Below the pieces are notes generated by a model, which worked only from the letters and a program-made list of their open reading frames with translations, ran no database searches and was not told where the DNA came from. From contig RDXN01000068.1 in NCBI GenBank assembly GCA_004292855.1, forward strand, positions 1 through 51,577: DNA of 51,577 nt, given 5' to 3'. This DNA comes from Cytophagales bacterium (GTDB taxonomy: Bacteria > Bacteroidota > Bacteroidia > Cytophagales > Spirosomataceae). Positions 16,301 to 24,200 of this stretch are shown piece after piece (position 1 is the stretch's first letter; every line of letters begins with the position of its first letter). The position numbers and the translations under genes are program-made.

Positions 16301-18391
16301 GGGGGAAGCGTCGGCTCAGGGGATACACAATTCAGGCAGACACAGGGTGTGTTTGTGGATGGTAGCGGGGCCATTTATGTAGCCGACTATTTAAACAGTC
16401 GGATTCAGAAGTTTCCGCCCAACAGCACGGCAGGCACGGCGGGCACCACCGTAGCTGGCGGAGCCGGGTCCGGTTCAGGGGCTGGTCAACTGGATAGCCC
16501 TGTTGGGGTGTTCGTGGATGGTAGCGGGGCCATTTATGTGGCCGACCTCAGCAACCATCGGATTCAGAAGTTTCCGTCCAACAGCACGGCAGGCACGTCG
16601 GGAACCACCGTAGCTGGGGGAAATGGTCAAGGCTCCAATGCGAATCAACTTCGATTCCCTACCAGTGTGTATGTGGATGGAAGCGGATCTATCTATGTGG
16701 CCGATAATTTAAATCACCGGATTCAGAAGTTCCCATCCAACAGCACAGGTTCCATGGCTGGCACCACCGTAGCTGGGGGGGGCGGGGCCGGTTCGGGGGC
16801 TACGCAATTGCAAAATCCTGCTGGTGTTTCGGTGGATGCTACCGGAGCAATTTACGTAGCCGATGTGGGTAACCACCGGATTCAGAAGTTTCCGCCCAAC
16901 AGCACGACGGGTACAGCGGGCACGACCGTGGCCGGGGGCAACGGAGCTGGCGGAGGGGCTACGCAACTGGATGGACCCAGTGGTTTCTTTGTGGATGGAA
17001 ACGGAGCGATTTATGTGGCTGACCTCAATAACCAACGCATCCAGAAGTGGGTCGCTACGATCAACCCGGCGTATGTCCCCACGCTACCGGGAACTTACTC
17101 GGTGTTGGTAACCTCGGCAGCAGGTTGCACGGCCAGCACCAACAGTGTTACAATAACGGCTCCCCCCTCGGCGAGCATAGCCGCTACGCCCTCGCTGACG
17201 GTCTGTTCGGGCAACAGCCTGACCCTAACAGCCTCCGGGGGCGATTCATTCGCGTGGAGTACGGGCAGCAACTCAACCAGCGTCGTGTTGACCCCGGCCA
17301 GCACCACGGTGGTGTCGGTAACGGCAACGTCGGGCGGTTGTATCTCGGTCAGCAGCGTGACCGTCACCGTCAATACCACGCCCACCGCTACGCTAACCCC
17401 TGGCCCCAGCAGCACGCTCACCTGCGCCCAGACCAGCCTGACGCTCACCGCTACGGGTGCGGCCGGCGTTCCGGGCACGTCCTACACCTTCAGCGGGCCG
17501 GGCCTGAACCAATCGGGAGCCTCGGCCACGGCAGTGGTGAGTCAGCCGGGGTTGTATTCGGTAACGGTTACGAGTGGCAACAGTTGTACCAACACGGCCA
17601 GCACCACAATCTTTAGCAATACGGCAGCCCCCACCCTAAGCATCAACCCCACCTCCGGCACCATAACCTGTTCCACGCCCTCGCTCACCCTCACGGGCAG
17701 CACGTCGGGAACGGGCTTGTTGTGGAGTAATGCCCAGACCACGCCCACGATTGTGGTCAGCATGAGTGGTACGTACTCGGTCACGGCAACAGCGGCCAAC
17801 GGTTGCATCAGTACCACGAGCGTCACTATCAACACCGATCTGGCGGGTGTGCCGCCAACCCCTACGCTTTCGGCGAGTTCGTCGGTGGCGTGTGCGGGGG
17901 GCAACGTGCAGGTGGTGGCAAGTGGGGTTGGGTTGTCGCCCATGATGTGGTATCGGAATGGGCAACCAACAGGTCAAAGCTCGGCCACGCTCTTGTTGGG
18001 GGGAGTGCAATCGGCGCAGGCGGGGCAGTATGTGCTGGTTGTGGCAGGCGTTTGTAGCGTCACCTCAGCTCCGTTTGCCCTGACGGTGAACCCCTTGCCG
18101 GTGGTCACGTTGAGCTTCCCCACGGGGTTAACCGTGAATGGGCCGGGAACGGGCGTAGCGACCATTCTGGTGCCCAGCCCCTTCACAAGCACGGCCATGC
18201 AGGCCTTTGGCGGAACGCAGTTTGACTGGCTCACTGTCTTGGATCGCACCAACGGCTACGAAATCCGGCAGGTGGACAGCAACACCACCGGGCTATTTAC
18301 CATCACCCGAACGGGGCCGTTCCGCCTGACCGTGACCGATGCGAACAGGTGCCAACGGACGGTGGAGGGGACAGTGGTAGTGAGGCCGTAA
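13304..18391 (+). CDS. Secreted Ig-like/NHL-repeat surface protein (1695 aa)
   Basis: The start is the ATG at 13304 giving a signal peptide (MTKTHYFFFFLWLLCLTSH, cut after RATA); the in-frame extension from 13274 is repeat sequence. The mature N-terminus has the WTGNTSTDWNTASNWSP motif shared with the 2213-aa protein, then a beta-rich region to ~residue 350. Residues ~430-1356 hold two copies of a composite module: an Ig-like half (VSLVNTGAGSCADIASLSVS...AWYRNGSL), six NHL repeats, then the other Ig-like half (NPAYxPTxPGTYSVLVTSAAGC). Three to four further Ig-like domains follow, and the shared ~95-residue C-terminal module (nucleotides ~18096-18388). NHL propellers bind proteins or glycans in other systems; the ligand here is unknown. 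Confidence 0.88.
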   Translation: MTKTHYFFFFLWLLCLTSHRATAIDIYWTGNTSTDWNTASNWSPAQLPATADVVWINSATNYPVISSGTVTVGLVRMSGQLTVNAGAVLNLRGVATEAACMGLGGLLTNNGTINIGVAGQGKDGIECEPGGRIVNNGTITFLEAGRYQIYGSSGVASTTITNGTTGTLDLNGGIFRDITGRSPLALQNSGLVKAGTIQLDLAGSSVINTNCGQITCATYKVDGTSTNAGFLEVTGTLTRSGGTFTNDGVLNYGALAGTITSNTGSVIVNENPTNTSIFTYQGTFAGTVDGIFSNSAATTSAGTFVAPNSFTPSGLPNGPLTLYAKITPSGGGCVYVVPFAYTVPPPSIGAFYVAPNSVCSGQVATFRATVGDVTGSYDFTLTNGTSTITGATTSNAFSQSWTTAGSGPQSFTLRVSDNGLSTIATTTLTVNPPPVVSLVNTGAGSCADIASLSVSSDAVIGSLAWYRNGSLANTTLPQTGSAGVTVAGGAGTGSGATQLNAPTGMYIDHDGAIYVADLANNRIQKFPPNSTAGTAGTTVAGGNGAGGGATQLNNPADVYVDGSGAIYVADKRNHRIQKFPPNSTGSTAGTTVAGGTGSGSGANQLNTPRGVFVDGSGAIYVSDYINSRIQKFSPNSTAGTAGTTVVDQIRLPGTIYMDGSGAIYVADTGNDRIQKFPANSTAGTAGTTVAGGNGSGSGPTQLDSPFAVYLDSRGAIYVADQGNNRVQQFPPNSTGATAGTTVAGKNGFGAGAAQFIFPQGLHVDGSGSVYVADQGNNRIQKWAATVNPAYAPTSPGTYSVLVTSAAGCTAITNSLTVTAPPAASIAATPSLLVCSGNSLTLTASGGDSFAWSTGSNSTSIVLTPTSTTLVSVTATSGGCISVSSVVVTVSPTPVVSLVNTGAGSCADIASLSVSSNVVISSLAWYRNGSLAQTTLPQAATAGVTVAGGNGIGNGDAQLNYPISVYVDGSGAIYVSDQFNSRIQKFPPNSTGSTAGTTVAGGSVGSGDTQFRQTQGVFVDGSGAIYVADYLNSRIQKFPPNSTAGTAGTTVAGGAGSGSGAGQLDSPVGVFVDGSGAIYVADLSNHRIQKFPSNSTAGTSGTTVAGGNGQGSNANQLRFPTSVYVDGSGSIYVADNLNHRIQKFPSNSTGSMAGTTVAGGGGAGSGATQLQNPAGVSVDATGAIYVADVGNHRIQKFPPNSTTGTAGTTVAGGNGAGGGATQLDGPSGFFVDGNGAIYVADLNNQRIQKWVATINPAYVPTLPGTYSVLVTSAAGCTASTNSVTITAPPSASIAATPSLTVCSGNSLTLTASGGDSFAWSTGSNSTSVVLTPASTTVVSVTATSGGCISVSSVTVTVNTTPTATLTPGPSSTLTCAQTSLTLTATGAAGVPGTSYTFSGPGLNQSGASATAVVSQPGLYSVTVTSGNSCTNTASTTIFSNTAAPTLSINPTSGTITCSTPSLTLTGSTSGTGLLWSNAQTTPTIVVSMSGTYSVTATAANGCISTTSVTINTDLAGVPPTPTLSASSSVACAGGNVQVVASGVGLSPMMWYRNGQPTGQSSATLLLGGVQSAQAGQYVLVVAGVCSVTSAPFALTVNPLPVVTLSFPTGLTVNGPGTGVATILVPSPFTSTAMQAFGGTQFDWLTVLDRTNGYEIRQVDSNTTGLFTITRTGPFRLTVTDANRCQRTVEGTVVVRP
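14750..15649 (+). repeat. NHL repeat array 1 (six units, coding)
   Basis: Six in-frame repeats of about 53 residues share VAGG, DGSGAIYVAD, NRIQKFPPNST and AGTT. The fourth unit lacks about nine residues at its start. Nucleotide similarity between units is high, so the array is prone to recombination. Six units would close one six-bladed propeller. Confidence 0.85.
16127..17050 (+). repeat. NHL repeat array 2 (six units, coding)
   Basis: A second set of six NHL units with the same motifs as array 1, embedded at the same position of a second copy of the Ig-like domain. The flanks of both arrays are nearly identical in DNA, which points to a duplication of the whole ~1.4 kb composite module. 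Confidence 0.85.
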
Positions 18392-18424
18392 ATGAATAGT
18401 TGTTGTAAATATCTCGTTGCAATC

Positions 18425-18555
18425 AACCCCAGCCCAACCCCTCCCCGTTAGGGAGGGGCTTTGCGAAGCCATCTTCTGCCCTGAAATAAGCTTCTGAATC
18501 AGGACGATGGTTGTCTTTCAGCCCCTCCCTATGGGGGAGGGGTTGGGGTGGGGTT
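18425..18555. repeat. Palindromic repeat, family C, copy 2
   Basis: Arms 18425-18458 and 18522-18555 are inverted copies with a few mismatches. The centre is nearly identical to copy 1, including GGCTTTGCGAAGCC and the CATCTTCTGCC segment. As at copy 1, it lies between two surface-protein genes and ends 16 bases before a start codon. Confidence 0.9.
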
Positions 18556-18571
18556 ATTCCCTAACAAAACC

Positions 18572-20704
18572 ATGAAAAAAAACCTCTATTTCCTCCTGTG
18601 GCTCCTATGCCTCACGCAAAGCACCTACGCCCAAACCTGGCAGAAACCCCTGGCATTGGGCGGCAATTACCAAACCGAAGACCTTTACAGTGTACAACTG
18701 ATTGATGCCAACACAGGCTGGATCGCGGGGCAAAGGGGTCTGGTGCTGAAAACCACCAACGGCGGCCTTACCTGGACCGATAAAGGCGTTAATACTGTTA
18801 ACCGCCTTCGGTCTGCTTCTTTCCTGGATGCAAACACGGGCTGGGTGGCTGGCGATGGGGGGGATGTTCGCGTCACTACAGATGGTGGTGACACCTGGAC
18901 GCTGAAGTCCGGCACCTCGGAAACTCTGTTTGCGGTTCAGTTCCTCAATGCCACTACGGGCTGGGTGGCCGGAACACTTGGTACCATTCAGAAAACCACC
19001 GATGGCGGCACCACCTGGACCACGCAAACGTCGGGAACAAACGATATTCTACGCGACATGCACTTTGTGGATGCCAACACGGGCTGGATGGTGGGCGATT
19101 GGGGTAAGATTATCTACACCAGCGATGGCGGCACTACCTGGACTGCGCAAACATCCAACACGGGTCAATATCTGTCTGGCGTTTTCTTCCGAAATGCCAA
19201 CAAGGGCTGGGTTGTTGGCGATAATGGAACGATCCGCGTCACCACGGATGGCGGCACTACCTGGACCACGCAAACGTCGGGTACTACCACCGATTTGTTC
19301 AACGTTTTCTTTCTCGACGACAACACGGGCTGGATTGCGGGCGAGGATGGGTTGGTGCTGAAAACCACCAATGGCGGCACCAACTGGACTCCCCAAACGT
19401 CGGGTGTGCAGACAAGGCTACTCAACGTCTATTTTGCCAATGCCGCTGCGGGTGTGGCAGTAGGGCGCGATGGGTATATTATCCGAACCACTGACGGCGG
19501 CACCACCTGGACCAATCCCTACCTCGGCACGAGCGACGATTTCGACGCGCTGTACTTTGCAAATGCCACTACGGGTTGGGCCGTGGGCGAAGATGGTGTT
19601 GTATTCAAGACTTCCGACGCGGGTATCAACTGGGCAAAGCAGAACTCCACGACCACGGAGCAACTCTGGGATGTGTTTGGCGTGGATGCCAGTACGCTCT
19701 GGGCCGTGGGCGAGTCGGGCGTGATTGTAAAAACCAGTAACGGCGGCACCAACTGGGTGGCTCAAAATTCCGGGTTTAGCGACATTCTCTACGGTGTTCA
19801 TTTCGCCAACGCCAGCACAGGCTGGGCGGTTGGCGAGGGTGGCGTGATTCTGAAAACAACAGACGGTGGAGCTACTTGGGGGGCTTCATCGCCGAACCTG
19901 AGCGAAGACCTTTTTGGCGTTTGGTTCACCAATGCCTCTACGGGCTGGGTGGTAGGCACTAATGGGTTTATCGCCAAAACAACCGACGGGGGTGCCACGT
20001 GGACTCCGCAAACGTCTCCCGATCCCAACGCCAACTTCCTCAACCGGGTGCAGTTCATCAACGCCACTACGGGCTGGATTGTAGGGGATGAGGGTGTAAT
20101 CCTGAAAACGACAGACGGTGGCACCACCTGGTTTCAGCAAAATTCGGGTACGACCGAATACCTGGGCGATCTCCATTTTCTGGATGCCAACAACGGTCTG
20201 CTGGGGGCCGGTGGCTATCAAATCCTGCGAACCACCGACGGCGGCACCACCTGGACGAGCATGCCCACCAAGAACGGATCGACGTATTACGTGAACGGCG
20301 TTTACTTAACCAGCCCTACGTCTGCCGTTGGCGTTGGCGACCACGGAGGCATCGTGGTGTTGCAAACCCCGCCCGTTTCCTGCACGGGCACTCCGCCCAA
20401 CGCCTTGCTGGTGGGGTCGGGGAATTTGAGTTGCCAAACGCCCACCTTGAGCCTCACGGCCGTAGGTGGTACAAACTACGCCTTCAGTGGCCCTACCAAC
20501 GACCTATCGGGGATTGTGAGCCAGTTCAACGGCACCGAGTCGATCATTGTGGGGGCGTATATCATCAACAAACGGGACATCCCCACGTTTGGCACGGCGG
20601 TGGTGAACAAGCCCGGTATCTATACCGTACTCGTCACCGACGACCGGGGCTGCTCCAGCACCGCCACCATCAACGTCACGGGCGAGGCTTGTCCGGGACG
20701 ATAG
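18572..20704 (+). CDS. Secreted Ycf48-like/BNR repeat protein (710 aa)
   Basis: The start is the ATG at 18572, giving a clear signal peptide (MKKNLYFLLWLLCLTQSTYA) and a mature end at QTWQKPLALGG. Residues ~35-600 are fourteen repeats of ~41-45 residues with the pattern NATTGWVVG..G.I.KTTDGGTTWT, the Ycf48/BNR type of beta-propeller blade. Fourteen units would make two seven-bladed propellers. After them comes one Ig-like domain with a Cys pair (NLSCQTPTLSLTA...DRGCSS). It lacks the C-terminal module of the other three island proteins, so it may be exported or anchored differently. No catalytic Asp-box sialidase residues are evident, so enzymatic activity is not claimed. Confidence 0.87.
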   Translation: MKKNLYFLLWLLCLTQSTYAQTWQKPLALGGNYQTEDLYSVQLIDANTGWIAGQRGLVLKTTNGGLTWTDKGVNTVNRLRSASFLDANTGWVAGDGGDVRVTTDGGDTWTLKSGTSETLFAVQFLNATTGWVAGTLGTIQKTTDGGTTWTTQTSGTNDILRDMHFVDANTGWMVGDWGKIIYTSDGGTTWTAQTSNTGQYLSGVFFRNANKGWVVGDNGTIRVTTDGGTTWTTQTSGTTTDLFNVFFLDDNTGWIAGEDGLVLKTTNGGTNWTPQTSGVQTRLLNVYFANAAAGVAVGRDGYIIRTTDGGTTWTNPYLGTSDDFDALYFANATTGWAVGEDGVVFKTSDAGINWAKQNSTTTEQLWDVFGVDASTLWAVGESGVIVKTSNGGTNWVAQNSGFSDILYGVHFANASTGWAVGEGGVILKTTDGGATWGASSPNLSEDLFGVWFTNASTGWVVGTNGFIAKTTDGGATWTPQTSPDPNANFLNRVQFINATTGWIVGDEGVILKTTDGGTTWFQQNSGTTEYLGDLHFLDANNGLLGAGGYQILRTTDGGTTWTSMPTKNGSTYYVNGVYLTSPTSAVGVGDHGGIVVLQTPPVSCTGTPPNALLVGSGNLSCQTPTLSLTAVGGTNYAFSGPTNDLSGIVSQFNGTESIIVGAYIINKRDIPTFGTAVVNKPGIYTVLVTDDRGCSSTATINVTGEACPGR

Positions 20705-20765
20705 TACGTTCAGTTCTAACCCATTTTTTAACCAAACCAATGTTTACTCCTCAATTTTTACCCTC

Positions 20766-21152
20766 ATGGAATTGCTCGATTACACGACGAAGGCAGCCTA
20801 TGCCCCCCGTCAACAACCTGTATTTATTCGCGTTAATGACCCGCTTATCGGCTGGCAATCGCGCCCGATTCGAGATTTGATTATGGTCCGGGGCGACAAT
20901 GGCTACAGTTGGCTTTACTGGAAAGATGGGAGCCGCCACATTGCCGCCTACCCCGTGAAGCATTATGAATCGAAACTCCCCGAAAGCCAGTATATCCGGG
21001 TTCATCAGAACAGTATTGTGAATCTGGATTTTATTCAGAAGCTCCACTTGACCCACAAAGGCCCACAAATCAGCCTCACCACGGGCGACAAACTACCCGT
21101 GTCGCGCAGGCGATGGGGGTTTGTCAAAGAGAACCTAAGGCATTTGTTGTAA
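20766..21152 (+). CDS. Stand-alone LytTR DNA-binding regulator
   Basis: A 128-residue protein made almost entirely of a LytTR domain: DLIMVRGDNGYSWLYWKDG, HYESKLPESQYIRVHQNSIVNLDFI and the final VSRRRWGFVKENL strand. There is no receiver domain or membrane segment. LytTR proteins bind pairs of direct repeats about one helical turn apart, upstream of the promoter. Two such pairs (TATAGAC with an 11-bp period) flank this gene's island, one directly downstream at 21176. That makes it a good candidate for the island's own activator; this is inference. It follows the Ycf48-like gene by 61 bases and may be co-transcribed with it. Confidence 0.88.
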   Translation: MELLDYTTKAAYAPRQQPVFIRVNDPLIGWQSRPIRDLIMVRGDNGYSWLYWKDGSRHIAAYPVKHYESKLPESQYIRVHQNSIVNLDFIQKLHLTHKGPQISLTTGDKLPVSRRRWGFVKENLRHLL

Positions 21153-21175
21153 CGTCGGGGTTATCGCGGCACCCG

Positions 21176-21250
21176 TATAGACTTGATATAGACAATGGGC
21201 TTTTGAACACTTTAGGCCTTGCATGCCTACCCAAAGCACCCTTACATTTG
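21176..21250 (+). promoter_or_regulatory. Island promoter 2: TATAGAC direct repeat plus Bacteroidota -33/-7
   Basis: TATAGAC at 21176-21182 and 21187-21193, then 25 bases, TTG (21219-21221), 21 bases, TACATTTG (21243-21250), then 34 bases to the ATG at 21285. Every spacing equals that of promoter 1 (9268-9342), while the intervening bases differ. This argues for a conserved functional architecture rather than a recent copy. Confidence 0.75.
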
Positions 21251-21284
21251 AAAAACGGCTCATTTGTCCGGGTCGGCTTTTCGG

Positions 21285-24200
21285 ATGATTACTTCCTCTT
21301 TTTTAACGAAATGGCTGTGGGCCGCTGCTCTATTATTGAGCATGGCTCACAGCTTTGTTGCGTTTTCGCAAACCAAAACCTGGACCGGGGCCGTTAGTGT
21401 CGACTGGCATACGGCGGGCAACTGGAGTCCATCGGGCGTACCCACGGCGTCGGACGTGGTTCTACTTCCGGCTATATCCACCATTCAAAATCAACCGGCG
21501 TTGTTAACGGCCTCTGCCTCGCTGTCGGGCCTGATTATCGACAACAGCGGGGCCGATTATCAATTGGTCAACAACGCGCCCCTGGGCTACTCGTTCTTTA
21601 TTGGCCGGGCGGGGCTTACCGTTCAGTCGCCCACGGGAACGGCCCCGTATGCCACCACGATTGGGGCAAGCGTGCAGATGTTGGCCACACAAACGTGGTC
21701 GGTGAGCCACCCCGTCAGCACGACCCTGGGTCGGTTGGTGGTCACGGGCCGAATCAGCGGGAATACCGCCCTCACCAAGTCCGGCAACGCTATTCTGCAA
21801 CCCGCGAGCCTGACCAACACCTACACGGGCGGGACGTTCGTGAATGAGGGCGTACTGCTGGGTAACATCGACAGTCCAGTCCTCGTGGATGAGTATGTGA
21901 TACGGATGTTTGGGACGGCCAGTCGCCCTATTGTAGTGGCCAATGCCGCCACGCTCGCCCTGGTGAGCAATGGTAAACTAACGCTGGAAAACAGTCTGAC
22001 CCTAGCCGGTAGTGGGGCCGAGGGCTATGAGGGAGCCTTGTGGGTCACTGCCGATCAGAACCTCACGCCTGGTGTTTTCCTTAGGCTTGATGGTGATGTT
22101 ACCCTGGCGGCAGACGTACACATCTACCGCGATTGCCTAATCAACGTCCAGAGCGACATCAGCGGACCGGGTAACTTGACGCTGAACGGCCCCGATATTA
22201 TTCGGTATGACAGGCCCTTTCAAACTAACTATGGGCAACGAACCACCGTCACCGCCGGAGCACTGGTCTATGCGGGGCGGCTACCGGCCAACACCGACCT
22301 GTTTCTGGGAAGTCCAAATTCTGCGTCGGCTGTTTCTGTTGATTTAGTTGAGGATGATTTGATACTGAACAGTTTGGCATCGTCGCGCCAGGCAGAGCAT
22401 AGCCTATTTTCCAGCAGTGGAACCGTTGATGAGGTTACGCTCACCATCAATCAGGCCACCAACACCACCTATTGGGGGAATTTCTGCGTCGCTAAACCCG
22501 ATGGTAGTATCAAACTGGTGAAGCAGGGCGTAGGTACGCTGAATTTGGGGGGCGATAACGTTTGCCAGAGCGATGTAGTGATTGAGGGCGGGCGGCTGCA
22601 ACTGATTAACACCCTGGGCAGCGCAACCGGCACGGGATTCGTGTGGGTCGAAGCGGGCGGCACCCTGAGCGGCACGGGCGTGAGTTCGGGCACGCTGACG
22701 GTGGCCAACAGCGGCACCGTAGCTCCCGGCACCGGCACGGGTAGCGCACCGGGGAGTTTGCGCGTGGGTCCGGCCCGGCTGTCGGGTGGGGGCGCGATGA
22801 CCTGGCGACTCAACAATGCCACCCCCGCCGTTGCGAATCAGGACCGGTTGGTGGTCAACGGGTTGCTCGATCTGAGCGGCCTGACGTCCGCAAATCGGTT
22901 TGTGATCCAGATGCAATCGCTGGGGGCCACTAACCAGCCGGGGAGTTTACCAGGCTTTGTCAGCAGCAACTCCTATTCCTGGACCATCGCCACGTTTAGC
23001 AGCCTCTCGCTGCCCGCCGGAGCCACGTTGAACAACCTGTTCACCCTCAACCGGACGGGTTTCACGAATCTCACGGCCAGCAACGCCACGTTCACCATCG
23101 TGCGGAGTGGCAACGCGCTCGTGCTGCGCTACGACGTTCCCTGCGCCGTGACAATGAGTGTGGAGAGCGAAACGATTTGCCGGGGTAGTTCGGCCAACAT
23201 CACGGCGAGTGGCTGCACGGGCGGCACCGTTGTGTGGCCTGCGGGCTTCACCGGCTCCGGCCTGACCCGCACAGCCTCGTTCACCATTACCACCAACTAC
23301 ACCCTCACCTGCACCGTGGGCGGTTGCACCACCACGGCTACCGGCACCCTCACGGTCCGCACCCCGCCCACGGTTAACCTCTCGGCAGCAAACGCCTGTG
23401 TGGGGCAGGCCGTTAGCCTGTCGGCCACGAGTGGGTTGAGCAGCTACACGTTTTCGTGGTCGGGTGGGGTCATTGCCGGGGGCGCGACGGCCAACACGCG
23501 TTCGTTGTCGGGGGTATCGGCGGGGACGTATAGCTTTACCGTTCGGGTGGCCAACACCAATGGCTGCACCAACACGGCGACTGATGCGGCCACCGTCGTT
23601 GCCCTGCCCACACCCACCCTCACAGCCTCACCGAGCCGCACGCTGACCTGCGCGGTTAGGAGCCTGACGCTCACGGCGGGCGGGGGAGGCTCATATGCCT
23701 TCGCACGGGTTGGTGGGGGCGCGGGTCTGGTGAGTCAGAACAGCGCGTCGGGCACGGCGGTTGTGAATGCGTCGGGAACGTATGCTGTGACCGTGACGAA
23801 CAACGGCTGTTCGGCCACCACCAGCACGAGCATCAGCAGCAACACCACCGCCCCACCGCTCACGCTCAACCTGAACACGGGCACGCTCACCTGCGCCACC
23901 ACGCGGCTTATTCTGACGCCCACGACCTCGGCAACGGGTGTCCGCTGGAACACCGGAGCCGTAGCCAACAGCCTGACCGTGACCACTTCCGGCACGTACA
24001 GTCTCACGGCCACCGGCGCGAACGGCTGCACCGCTACGGCCACCAGCACCATCACGAGCGACACAGCCGCCCCCATGCTCACCGTCACGCCCGGCAGCGG
24101 CACACTCACTTGTGCATCGACAAGCCTGACCCTCACGGCGGCCACCTCCGGCACGGGCGTTCGGTGGAACAACAACACAACGAGCTTAACCCGCGTGGTC

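Noticed and set aside
14750-17050. CRISPR array suggested by the regular repeats
   Set aside because: The ~160-base units are in frame and encode NHL repeats; there are no short identical repeats with unique spacers, and no cas genes.
18572-20600. Sialidase activity for the BNR-like repeat protein
   Set aside because: The repeats are Ycf48-like structural blades; no catalytic Arg triad, Tyr or Asp arrangement of sialidases was seen.
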